Shown piece by piece: positions 50,717 through 58,784 of a DNA stretch of 64,000 nucleotides. Within the stretch, counting starts at the first letter, position 1; each line of letters opens with the position of its first letter. Below the pieces are notes generated by a model. It did not search any database and was not told the origin of the DNA. It worked only from the letters and a program-made list of their open reading frames with translations. The DNA comes from Autumnicola musiva (GTDB lineage Bacteria; Bacteroidota; Bacteroidia; Flavobacteriales; Flavobacteriaceae): contig NZ_JAVRHK010000002.1 of the NCBI RefSeq assembly GCF_031846585.1, positions 124,001-188,000 on the forward strand. Direction: 5' to 3'. Position numbers and translations under genes: made by a program.

Positions 50717-50880
50717 ATTTTTTCTTTCTCATAAAAGTAGGAATAATATTTTTTAATAGGTAGTTATGCCTATTAAGGATTTACTAATGTCTTTTGAGGT
50801 TTTAAATAACTGAAATTTCCCTGACGGGCTTATCATTTTCTATCTTTAAAGAAATGTTCAATTAATACCAGATCAAATTT

Positions 50881-51279
50881 ATGAATGATAAGAAATTCAA
50901 GTTAAAAAAGGACCATGATGCTATAATTGTTAAAAACCTGGATATTTCAACGGAATTTTATTCAGAAATACTTCAGCTGAGGGAGATCCCGAATGGTGGG
51001 CTTCCAAAGCATATCACGTGGTTTCAGCTGGATAACAAGGTGCAGATTCATCTTATTGAAGGAAAAGAAGAGGTTGATAAGAACAAAGGGGTACATTTTG
51101 CCCTGAATACCACCAATTTGAAGAAGTTTATGAATTTTCTGAAATCCAGAGATATTCATTTTGAGAACTGGGCAGGAGAAGCCGGCACCACCAATACCAG
51201 GCCAGATGGCGTGAAACAGATTTATCTTCAGGATCCCGATGGTTATTGGATTGAAGTAAATGATGGTGGTTTAAAGTAA
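50881..51279 (+). CDS. VOC-family (glyoxalase-like) protein
   Basis: A 132-residue protein with two paired beta-alpha-beta-beta-beta modules. Landmarks are HDAIIVKNLDISTEFYSEIL, ITWFQLDNKVQIHLIEG, HFALNTTNLKKFMNFL and QIYLQDPDGYWIEVNDG. The metal ligands would be His17-like, Glu and the closing Glu of the last motif, as in glyoxalase I or other VOC metal enzymes. The substrate is unknown. It is a single gene between a - gene and the DUF1080 gene. Confidence 0.85.
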   Translation: MNDKKFKLKKDHDAIIVKNLDISTEFYSEILQLREIPNGGLPKHITWFQLDNKVQIHLIEGKEEVDKNKGVHFALNTTNLKKFMNFLKSRDIHFENWAGEAGTTNTRPDGVKQIYLQDPDGYWIEVNDGGLK

Positions 51280-51410
51280 AACAAATGTTTGCCTTAATCT
51301 TCAATTATTTTTCAATTCACACCTCCGGCTCTCCCGGTGTTCTTGACATTTTAAAAAATTAATGTATCTTTTGGTTTTCAGTTAGTAAAACATATATATT
51401 TTTATTGAAA

Positions 51411-52799
51411 ATGGAACAAATGATTTCAAAAGCTAAAGGTTTGTTGGCTTATACAAGCCTGTTTATTATCACATTATTTATTTTTAGTTGTGGAGAAGAA
51501 AAAGAGGACGATACTCCCTGGGTAAATCTTTTTGACGGGGAAGGCCTGGAGGGCTGGACCAAAAAAGGAGGTGAAGCCAATTATGAGGTGAAGGACGGAG
51601 CCATCGTGGGTTCCACGGTTAGAAATACTCCAAATACTTTCCTTACAACAAATAAGATGTACGATGACTTTATCATGGAAGTGGATTTTAAAGTAGATTC
51701 TACCATGAATTCCGGCATCCAAATTAGAAGCAATAGTTTTCCCTATTATCAAAATGGGCGCGTACATGGCTATCAAATAGAAATAGATCCCTCACCACGT
51801 GCTTACAGTGCAGGAATTTATGATGAAGCCAGGCGCGGCTGGTTAAATACATTGGAAAATAATCCTGAGGCCCAGCAAGCTTTTAATCAAAATGAATGGA
51901 ATACCTATCGTGTAGAAGCAATAGGCGATACCATAAAGACCTGGATAAACGAAGTGCCTGCTTCTCATCTTATCGATGATGAAACCGGCGAAGGTTTTAT
52001 TGCACTTCAGGTGCACAGCATTGGAGATGAAGAGGAAGAGGGAAAAGAAGTGATGTGGAAAAACATCAGGATTTTAACCGACAGTCTTTCAAAATATTCG
52101 AAAGATACTCCCCTGGAACCTGTGGTCACAAGGAACAATCTTACCATGGATGAAAGGAATAATGGCTGGGAGATGCTTTGGGATGGAGAAACCACTTCAG
52201 GATGGAGAGGTGCGAGATTGGATGAATTCCCTGAGCAGGGCTGGGAAATAGAAGACGGTAACCTGGTTGTTCTGGCTTCCGGAGGAGAGGAGTCTGCTGC
52301 GGGAGGAGATATTGTGACCAAAGAAGTTTACGGCGATTTTGAATTGAAGGCAGATTTTAAAATCACTGAAGGTGCCAACAGTGGGATAAAATATTATGTG
52401 GATACTGATATTAATAAAGGCCCGGGCTCTTCTATTGGGCTGGAATATCAGATACTTGATGATGAGCGCCATCCTGATGCAAAGTTGGGAAACCATGAAG
52501 GCAGCCGAACTGTTGCTTCCCTTTATGATCTTATTGAAGCAAGCCCGGATAAACCTATAAATCCTGTTGGGGAATGGAATACTGCACGTATTGTTTCCAA
52601 AGATAACCATGTAGAGCACTGGCTTAATGGTGTAAAGGTGCTGGAATATGAAAGAAAAAGCGAGAATTACAGAAAACTGGTATCCGAAAGTAAATATGAT
52701 AAATGGCCAAACTTCGGGGAAGCTGAAGAAGGACACATTCTGCTTCAGGATCATGGAAATCGCGTTGCTTTCAGAAATATTAAAATCAAATCGCTGTAA
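51411..52799 (+). CDS. Tandem DUF1080 lipoprotein (3-keto-disaccharide hydrolase type)
   Basis: A 462-residue lipoprotein (signal ending IFSC, ATG 51411; an upstream TTG is less likely). Two DUF1080 (3-keto-disaccharide hydrolase-like) jelly-roll domains are in tandem, about 34-225 and 250-462. Repeated markers in both are NLFDGEGLEGW/LWDGETTSGW, FIMEVDFKVDSTMNSGIQIR/FELKADFKITEGANSGIKY, and WNTYRVEAIGDTIKTWIN/WNTARIVSKDNHVEHWLN. It likely hydrolyses keto-sugars made by an oxidoreductase, and a Gfo/Idh/MocA gene follows nine bases later, which fits this pairing. Confidence 0.87.
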   Translation: MEQMISKAKGLLAYTSLFIITLFIFSCGEEKEDDTPWVNLFDGEGLEGWTKKGGEANYEVKDGAIVGSTVRNTPNTFLTTNKMYDDFIMEVDFKVDSTMNSGIQIRSNSFPYYQNGRVHGYQIEIDPSPRAYSAGIYDEARRGWLNTLENNPEAQQAFNQNEWNTYRVEAIGDTIKTWINEVPASHLIDDETGEGFIALQVHSIGDEEEEGKEVMWKNIRILTDSLSKYSKDTPLEPVVTRNNLTMDERNNGWEMLWDGETTSGWRGARLDEFPEQGWEIEDGNLVVLASGGEESAAGGDIVTKEVYGDFELKADFKITEGANSGIKYYVDTDINKGPGSSIGLEYQILDDERHPDAKLGNHEGSRTVASLYDLIEASPDKPINPVGEWNTARIVSKDNHVEHWLNGVKVLEYERKSENYRKLVSESKYDKWPNFGEAEEGHILLQDHGNRVAFRNIKIKSL

Positions 52800-52808
52800 A
52801 TTCCAAAG

Positions 52809-54149
52809 ATGACAACAAGAAGAAATTTTATTAAAAAAGCAGGTCTTGGAGGGGTAGGATTAACTGTTGCCGGTTCTGCAATGAATATGTCTGCACAAAG
52901 CTATCGCCGCATAATTGGTGCGAATGAAAGATTAAGAGTGGGTATTGCAGGACTTGGGCGCCGTTTGGGCGCATATTACGATCCCATTGCCAGGAATGAA
53001 AGCAATGTAGAACTTGCTTACCTGTGTGATGTGATGGAAAGCCAGCGTATAAAAGCACTACAGAATTTTAAAGAGGTAATTGATTATACTCCCAAACTAG
53101 AAAATGATATTAGAAAAGTTATAGATAATCCCGATGTTGATATCTTAATTAATGCCACTCCGGATCATTGGCATACCCCCGGCTCGATTATGGCTATAAA
53201 AGCCGGCAAGCATGTATATGTGGAAAAGCCCAGCAGCCATAATATGGAGGAAAACGAAATGCTGGTGAAAGCTGCAGATAAATATAAGCGTGTGGTCCAG
53301 ATGGGAAATCAGCAGCGGTCCTCTACGCATACCATAGAAATAATAAATGAAATCCATAATGGAATTATTGGCCGGCCTTATAAAGCAGTTGCCTTTTATA
53401 CCAATAGCCGGGGAGAAGTTCCGGTTCAGCAAAAAGCACCTGTTCCCGCAGGTCTGGATTGGGAATTATGGCAGGGACCTGCGCCAAGGAGGGAATATAC
53501 TTCTGAAACATGGGATTATAACTGGCACTGGTATGGCTGGAATTATGGAACTGCAGAGACAGGCAATAATGCAACACATGAGCTGGATATTGCCCGGTGG
53601 GCGCTGCAGGTAGATTTTCCTAATTATGCAAGAACAGAGGCCGCAAAAAGGCATTTTTTAGAAGATGGATGGGAAATGTACGATACTATGGAAGCCACTT
53701 TTAATTTTCCTGAAGAAAAAGTAATTCAATGGGATGGCAAGAGCCGTAATGGATATGATACCTACGGCGGAGGCCGGGGCACCATAATTTACGGAAGTAA
53801 CGGCACTGTTTTTATTGATCGCGAAAAATATGTTTTAACAGACAGGAGCGGCAATGTAGTGCGCGAAAGAAACTCTGCATCTAATGAAGCCGGTACTGCC
53901 CTTGGTGGCGGTGGAGATATGTCTACTACCCATATGATGAATTTTTTTGATGCCGTTCGCGGCAAGGAAAAACTCAATGCGCCTATTGATGATGCCAATG
54001 TAAGCATGGCCATGGTCCATTATGCAAATATTGCTTCCCGTATAGGAAAAGGTTTTGAAATTGATGAAAATACAGGCCGCATGTATAACCGTGATGCCAT
54101 GAAGTTTTGGGGCAGGGAATATGCGAATGGATGGAAGCCTGAAGTTTGA
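52809..54149 (+). CDS. Gfo/Idh/MocA-family oxidoreductase with Tat signal
   Basis: A 446-residue sugar oxidoreductase. The twin-Arg signal (TTRRNFIKKAG, Arg3-Arg4) directs export to the periplasm. The Rossmann part has GIAGLGRRLGAYYD and VDILINATPDHWH, and the catalytic EKPSSHN carries the Lys. The C-terminal part is rich in aromatic residues (WDYNWHWYGWNYG). Probably oxidises a sugar with an NAD(P)H-type cofactor, perhaps giving the keto-sugar that the DUF1080 protein cleaves. The pair is a known arrangement in Bacteroidota. Confidence 0.88.
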   Translation: MTTRRNFIKKAGLGGVGLTVAGSAMNMSAQSYRRIIGANERLRVGIAGLGRRLGAYYDPIARNESNVELAYLCDVMESQRIKALQNFKEVIDYTPKLENDIRKVIDNPDVDILINATPDHWHTPGSIMAIKAGKHVYVEKPSSHNMEENEMLVKAADKYKRVVQMGNQQRSSTHTIEIINEIHNGIIGRPYKAVAFYTNSRGEVPVQQKAPVPAGLDWELWQGPAPRREYTSETWDYNWHWYGWNYGTAETGNNATHELDIARWALQVDFPNYARTEAAKRHFLEDGWEMYDTMEATFNFPEEKVIQWDGKSRNGYDTYGGGRGTIIYGSNGTVFIDREKYVLTDRSGNVVRERNSASNEAGTALGGGGDMSTTHMMNFFDAVRGKEKLNAPIDDANVSMAMVHYANIASRIGKGFEIDENTGRMYNRDAMKFWGREYANGWKPEV

Positions 54150-54203
54150 AAACCCTGAGCTTTCTGTATTTGTAGAAAATTCGGTTTGCTCAAAAAATAG
54201 TTG

Positions 54204-54260
54204 GTCATTCGAGCGAAATCGGGAACTTCAAAGGAGACTTCTGACTCCGCTCGAGGTGAC
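54204..54260. repeat. REP-like palindrome (GTCATTCGAGCG...CGCTCGAGGTGAC)
   Basis: Inverted arms GTCATTCGAGCG (54204-54215) and CGCTCGAGGTGAC (54248-54260), with a loop of about 30 bases. It lies in the convergent gap between the oxidoreductase and SulP genes. It belongs to the class of short palindromic repeats frequent between flavobacterial genes. Confidence 0.65.
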
Positions 54261-54299
54261 AACTATGGATTATGGCAATTTAATCACCCGCTCTAAAAT

Positions 54300-55841
54300 T
54301 TACAATTTATCTACTGCAACTTTGTAGTGTGGATCTTCTAATACGTTTACTTCAATGATGGCATCTGCATTTTCCAGAAGTTGTCGGCAATCTTCACTCA
54401 GATGCCTTAGATGCAGTTTTTTGCCTTGCTTCAGATATCTTTCAGTTAACTTATTTACAGCTTCTATCCCAGACATATCTACAATCCTGCTTTCAGAAAA
54501 ATCGATAATTACCTCTTTAGGGTCATTAAGAATATCAAATTTTTCATTGAAGGCGGCCACAGATCCGAAGAAAAGCGGACCGTAAATTTCATAATGTTTT
54601 ACACCGTTTTCATCTACACGCTTTCTGGCACGAATACGTTTTGCATTGTCCCAGGCAAATACCAGTGCTGAAATGATTACGCCGACTAACACAGCCAATG
54701 CCAGGTTGTGAAGGAAGATAGTTACCAGCGTTACCAGGACCATCACCAAAACATCAGATTTTGGCATTCTCCTGAAGGTCTTTAAACTGGCCCATTCAAA
54801 AGTTCCTACGGCTACCATAATCATTACTCCGGTAAGCGCGGCCATAGGAAGTTTTTCGATAAGATCGGCGCCAAACATGATAAAAACCAGCAGCATTACC
54901 GCAGCCACAATACCAGATAATCTTGCCCTGGCTCCTGAAGAAACGTTGATAAGGCTTTGGCCAAGCATGGCGCAACCTCCCATCCCGGAAAAAAGCCCTG
55001 AAAGCATATTTGCCGTGCCCTGGGCCACACATTCTTTATTGCCACGGCCACGGGTTTCGGTGATTTCATCTATAATATTAAGCGTTAATAGGCTTTCAAT
55101 TAAACCCACTCCGGCCATAATGGCGGCATAAGGGAATATAAGTTGAAGCGTATCCCAGGAAAATGGAACTTCGGGAAGGTGAAAAGGAGGAAAACCACCG
55201 CTTATCGAAGCCATATCTCCCACGCTTTTAGTATCTACGCCTAAAGCCACTACAATTCCAAAGACTACTAAAATTGCCGCTAAGGAAGAAGGAAATACCT
55301 TGGTAAGCTTCGGCAGTCCCCAAATAATAACCATTGCGGTTAATACAAGACCCAGGAATGTCCAAAGCGGCGGGCCCGTCATCCATACCATTTCTCCGGC
55401 AGCATTAAGCGTTTTAAACTGGGCCAGCTGTGACATAAAAATAATAATGGCTAACCCATTTACAAAACCAAAAATCACGGAATGTGGGACAAGCCGAATA
55501 AGTTTACCAAGACGAAGCACCCCCGCCAGAATTTGAATCATTCCTGCCAGGATAACGGTTGCGAAAATATATTCGGGACCATGAGTAACAGAAAGTCCAA
55601 CAATAACTACTGCCACTGCTCCTGTAGCACCGGAAATCATCCCGGGGCGGCCTCCTAAAATTGAAGTTATCAATCCCATTACAAAAGCCGCATATAAACC
55701 TGTAAGTGGGGAGAGCCCGGCAATAAAGGCAAAGGCAACAGCTTCAGGAATAAGTGCCAGGGCAACGGTTAATCCGGCGAGAATTTCTGTCTTATAATCT
55801 ACTTTTTGTTTAAAATCGAAAAGATTAAAAATCTTTGTCAT
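54300..55841 (-). CDS. SulP-family anion transporter with STAS domain
   Basis: A 513-residue inner-membrane transporter. About 12 helices include the SulP signature GLTVALALIPEAVAFAFIAGLSPLTGLYAAF, seen as AVAFAFIAGLSPLTGLYAAF, and GGCAMLGQSLINVSSGARAR. A C-terminal STAS domain (about 420-513) has the VIIDFSESRIVDMSGIEAV segment. The usual substrates are sulfate, bicarbonate or other anions; the sequence does not decide. Convergent with the oxidoreductase gene. Lone gene. Confidence 0.88.
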   Translation of the reverse strand: MTKIFNLFDFKQKVDYKTEILAGLTVALALIPEAVAFAFIAGLSPLTGLYAAFVMGLITSILGGRPGMISGATGAVAVVIVGLSVTHGPEYIFATVILAGMIQILAGVLRLGKLIRLVPHSVIFGFVNGLAIIIFMSQLAQFKTLNAAGEMVWMTGPPLWTFLGLVLTAMVIIWGLPKLTKVFPSSLAAILVVFGIVVALGVDTKSVGDMASISGGFPPFHLPEVPFSWDTLQLIFPYAAIMAGVGLIESLLTLNIIDEITETRGRGNKECVAQGTANMLSGLFSGMGGCAMLGQSLINVSSGARARLSGIVAAVMLLVFIMFGADLIEKLPMAALTGVMIMVAVGTFEWASLKTFRRMPKSDVLVMVLVTLVTIFLHNLALAVLVGVIISALVFAWDNAKRIRARKRVDENGVKHYEIYGPLFFGSVAAFNEKFDILNDPKEVIIDFSESRIVDMSGIEAVNKLTERYLKQGKKLHLRHLSEDCRQLLENADAIIEVNVLEDPHYKVAVDKL

Positions 55842-56181
55842 AATGAACTATTTAAAATGGTGGTGTAAAAGAAAAATTTCTTTCAACTAAAATTCTGAAA
55901 TTGAAGGATAGGCGGTTGAGTTCCGGTTTTTATGGCGGAGTAACAGGAGATGATATTAAAGTTCTTCTGTTTTTCATAAGAGCCGGCAAAATTAGATAAT
56001 TTTATTTAATAGCAAAGCCCCGGCGCAGTTACCTGTTTATTTTTAGCACATTAACGAAAAACTGAGGTCTGCTTTAATGGTTTGATAATCAATTAGCTTA
56101 AGATTTTTTAAATTTACGGAAACTGTAATTAACCGTAAGTTTTGAAGATTAAAAATGTTAGGAAGGCGGAATTAAATAAAA

Positions 56182-56189
56182 TACCTTTG
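56182..56189 (+). promoter_or_regulatory. TACCTTTG promoter element of era
   Basis: TACCTTTG (56182-56189) exactly fits TAnnTTTG and lies 15 bases before the era start codon. Confidence 0.5.
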
Positions 56190-56204
56190 TAGAAAATTTC
56201 AGTT

Positions 56205-57089
56205 ATGGCACATAAAGCCGGTTTTGTAAATATCATCGGGAATCCAAATGTGGGTAAATCCACCCTGATGAATGCATTTGTAGGGGAAAGGCTATCCATT
56301 ATTACTTCCAAGGCGCAAACTACCCGTCACCGGATTCTGGGAATTGTTAATGGAGAAGACTTTCAGGTGATTTTGAGCGATACTCCCGGAATTATCAAAC
56401 CTGCGTACCAACTGCAGCAATCGATGATGGATTTTGTAAAATCTGCTTTTGAAGATGCCGATGTACTTGTCTATATGGTGGAAATTGGAGAGCAGGCTCT
56501 TAAAGATGAGGCATTCTTCAATAAAATTATTCATGCTGAAATTCCTGTTCTATTGCTGCTGAACAAAATAGATACTTCCAATCAGGAGCAGCTGGAAGAA
56601 CAGGTGCAATTGTGGAAGGAAAAAGTACCCAATGCTGAAATATATCCAATATCAGCATTACAGGGCTTTAATGTTTCCGAAGTATTCAGCCGTATTATAG
56701 AACTACTGCCAGAAGGTCCTTCATTTTATCCAAAGGATGCACTTACAGATAAGCCGGAACGTTTTTTTGTAAACGAGATCATCAGGGAAAAAATCCTGAT
56801 GCATTACAAAAAGGAAATCCCTTACAGTGTAGAAATCGACACCCAGGAATTTTTTGAAGAAGAAGAGATTATCAGGATGCGCAGTGTGATCATGGTGGAG
56901 CGGGAAACTCAAAAAGGAATTATTATTGGGCATAAAGGTTCTGCTTTAAAAAGAGTGGGCGTGGAGGCACGTAAAGACCTGGAAAAATTCTTTGGAAAGC
57001 AGGTACATGTTGAGCTTTATGTAAAAGTGAACAAGAACTGGCGTAGTAACAGCAGTCAGTTAAAAAGATTCGGCTATAGCAAAGATTAG
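56205..57089 (+). CDS. era: GTPase Era (16S rRNA maturation and ribosome assembly)
   Basis: A 294-residue GTPase. G1 is GNPNVGKSTLMNA (about 13-24), G3 DTPG and G4 NKID, with the C-terminal KH domain holding GIIIGHKGSALKRVG. It binds the 3' end of 16S rRNA in 30S maturation. The sequence is complete and standard in length. It is followed by a 300-base gap and then der. Confidence 0.95.
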   Translation: MAHKAGFVNIIGNPNVGKSTLMNAFVGERLSIITSKAQTTRHRILGIVNGEDFQVILSDTPGIIKPAYQLQQSMMDFVKSAFEDADVLVYMVEIGEQALKDEAFFNKIIHAEIPVLLLLNKIDTSNQEQLEEQVQLWKEKVPNAEIYPISALQGFNVSEVFSRIIELLPEGPSFYPKDALTDKPERFFVNEIIREKILMHYKKEIPYSVEIDTQEFFEEEEIIRMRSVIMVERETQKGIIIGHKGSALKRVGVEARKDLEKFFGKQVHVELYVKVNKNWRSNSSQLKRFGYSKD

Positions 57090-57389
57090 GTGTAGGCTTT
57101 TATTAAACACTTATAACTTTACATAGCATCAAAAAGTTTCCTGAAGATGATTATTTGAAGTTGTGCTGTATTTCTGAGTCTGCTTTTGATATTCTTTTAA
57201 ACTTTTTCAGATGGATAACTCAAAAATATTGATGATCATCAGTTTGTTTGGATCAAATCTTTATTCGTATTTCTTGCAGCAAAGCGGTTTTAATTTTTAA
57301 CCGGCCGATAATGATTTTAAATTAGATAATTTTTTTTTGAGGCAGGATTGTTTTAAAACCCTTAATTTTGCCATTTTAAAATAATTGAT
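57090..57389. other. Gap between era and der
   Basis: About 300 AT-rich bases with no credible gene. It holds the palindrome TGATGATCATCA (57230-57241) and a frame of 29 codons that I do not consider a gene. The der -7 element is at its right end. No terminator hairpin is clear. Confidence 0.45.
57363..57370 (+). promoter_or_regulatory. TAATTTTG promoter element of der
   Basis: TAATTTTG (57363-57370) matches TAnnTTTG, 19 bases upstream of the der start. A TTTG about 23 bases further upstream may serve as the -33 element. Confidence 0.45.
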
Positions 57390-58694
57390 ATGGGTAATAT
57401 TGTAGCCATTGTGGGAAGGCCTAACGTAGGAAAGTCTACTTTTTTTAATCGGTTAATCCAGCGCAGGGAAGCTATTGTAGATGCTGTGAGCGGAGTTACG
57501 CGTGACCGCCACTATGGTAAATCCGACTGGAACGGGCGAAATTTTTCCCTCATCGATACCGGTGGCTATGCCAAAGGGAGTGAAGATGTTTTTGAAGATG
57601 AAATAGACCGGCAGGTAGAATTGGCCATAGATGAGGCCGATGCCATTATCTTTATGGTAGATGTGGAAACCGGGATAACTCCTATGGATGATGATGTTGC
57701 CTCTCTTCTGCGAAAGGTGGAAAAACCGGTATTTTTGGCGGTAAATAAAGTTGATAATAATAAGCGTCTGGCTAATGCCGTGGAATTCTACAATCTGGGC
57801 CTGGGGGAATATTTTCCTATAGCAAGTACTAATGGGAGCGGGACGGGAGATTTGCTTGATGCTCTTGTAGCTGCCCTGCCTGAAACTGAAGCTGAAGAAG
57901 AAAATGAACTGCCAAGGTTTGCCGTAGTGGGAAGGCCAAATGCCGGAAAATCTTCTTTTATTAATGCTCTTATTGGGGAGGAAAGGTATATAGTTACTGA
58001 TGTTGCCGGAACTACAAGGGATTCTATAGACACCCGCTATAACAGGTTTGGGTTTGAATTTAACCTGGTTGATACAGCCGGAATTCGTAGAAAATCGAAG
58101 GTAAAGGAAGACCTGGAATTTTATTCCGTAATGCGTTCAGTAAGGGCAATAGAGAATTGTGATGTTTGCCTGGTGGTTTTGGATGCGCAGCGGGGATTTG
58201 ACGGGCAGGTGCAGAATATTTTCTGGCTGGCACACCGTAACCGGAAAGGAATAGTAATCTTAGTGAATAAATGGGATCTTATGGAAAAAGAGACCAATAC
58301 GCTTAAAGAATACGAGGCTCACATCAGGAGAGAAATTGAACCTTTTACAGATGTACCGATAGTGTTTATTTCGGTGCTTACAAAGCAGAGGGTTTTTAAA
58401 GCTATTGAAACTGCGGTAAAAGTTTTTGAAAATAGGAGTCAAAAGATAAAAACACGGGAACTCAATGATATAATGTTACCAATAATTGAAAATAATCCGC
58501 CACCGGCTTACAAGGGCAAATATGTAAAAATTAAATTCTGTACCCAATTACCAACTCCACAGCCGCAATTTGCTTTTTTTTGTAACCTGCCACAGTACGT
58601 AAGAGATCCTTATAAACGCTTTATAGAGAATAAACTTCGTAAGGAATTTGATTTAAAAGGAGTGCCAATTACAATTTATTTCAGAAAAAAATAA
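57390..58694 (+). CDS. der: Ribosome biogenesis GTPase Der (EngA)
   Basis: A 434-residue protein with two GTPase domains in tandem (G1 motifs GRPNVGKSTFFNRL near residue 9 and GRPNAGKSSFINAL near 180; DTGG, DTAG, NKVD, NKWD) and a KH-like C-terminal domain (YKGKYVKIKFCTQLPTPQPQF). It acts in 50S ribosome assembly. Complete and standard. Confidence 0.95.
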   Translation: MGNIVAIVGRPNVGKSTFFNRLIQRREAIVDAVSGVTRDRHYGKSDWNGRNFSLIDTGGYAKGSEDVFEDEIDRQVELAIDEADAIIFMVDVETGITPMDDDVASLLRKVEKPVFLAVNKVDNNKRLANAVEFYNLGLGEYFPIASTNGSGTGDLLDALVAALPETEAEEENELPRFAVVGRPNAGKSSFINALIGEERYIVTDVAGTTRDSIDTRYNRFGFEFNLVDTAGIRRKSKVKEDLEFYSVMRSVRAIENCDVCLVVLDAQRGFDGQVQNIFWLAHRNRKGIVILVNKWDLMEKETNTLKEYEAHIRREIEPFTDVPIVFISVLTKQRVFKAIETAVKVFENRSQKIKTRELNDIMLPIIENNPPPAYKGKYVKIKFCTQLPTPQPQFAFFCNLPQYVRDPYKRFIENKLRKEFDLKGVPITIYFRKK

Positions 58695-58784
58695 CTTTTC
58701 TTTAAACTTTTAAGGTTTTGATTAGTCATAAGGATACCGGGAATACCGAAAACTTCCCGAATTCGTTAATCAACCATCAGTTAA

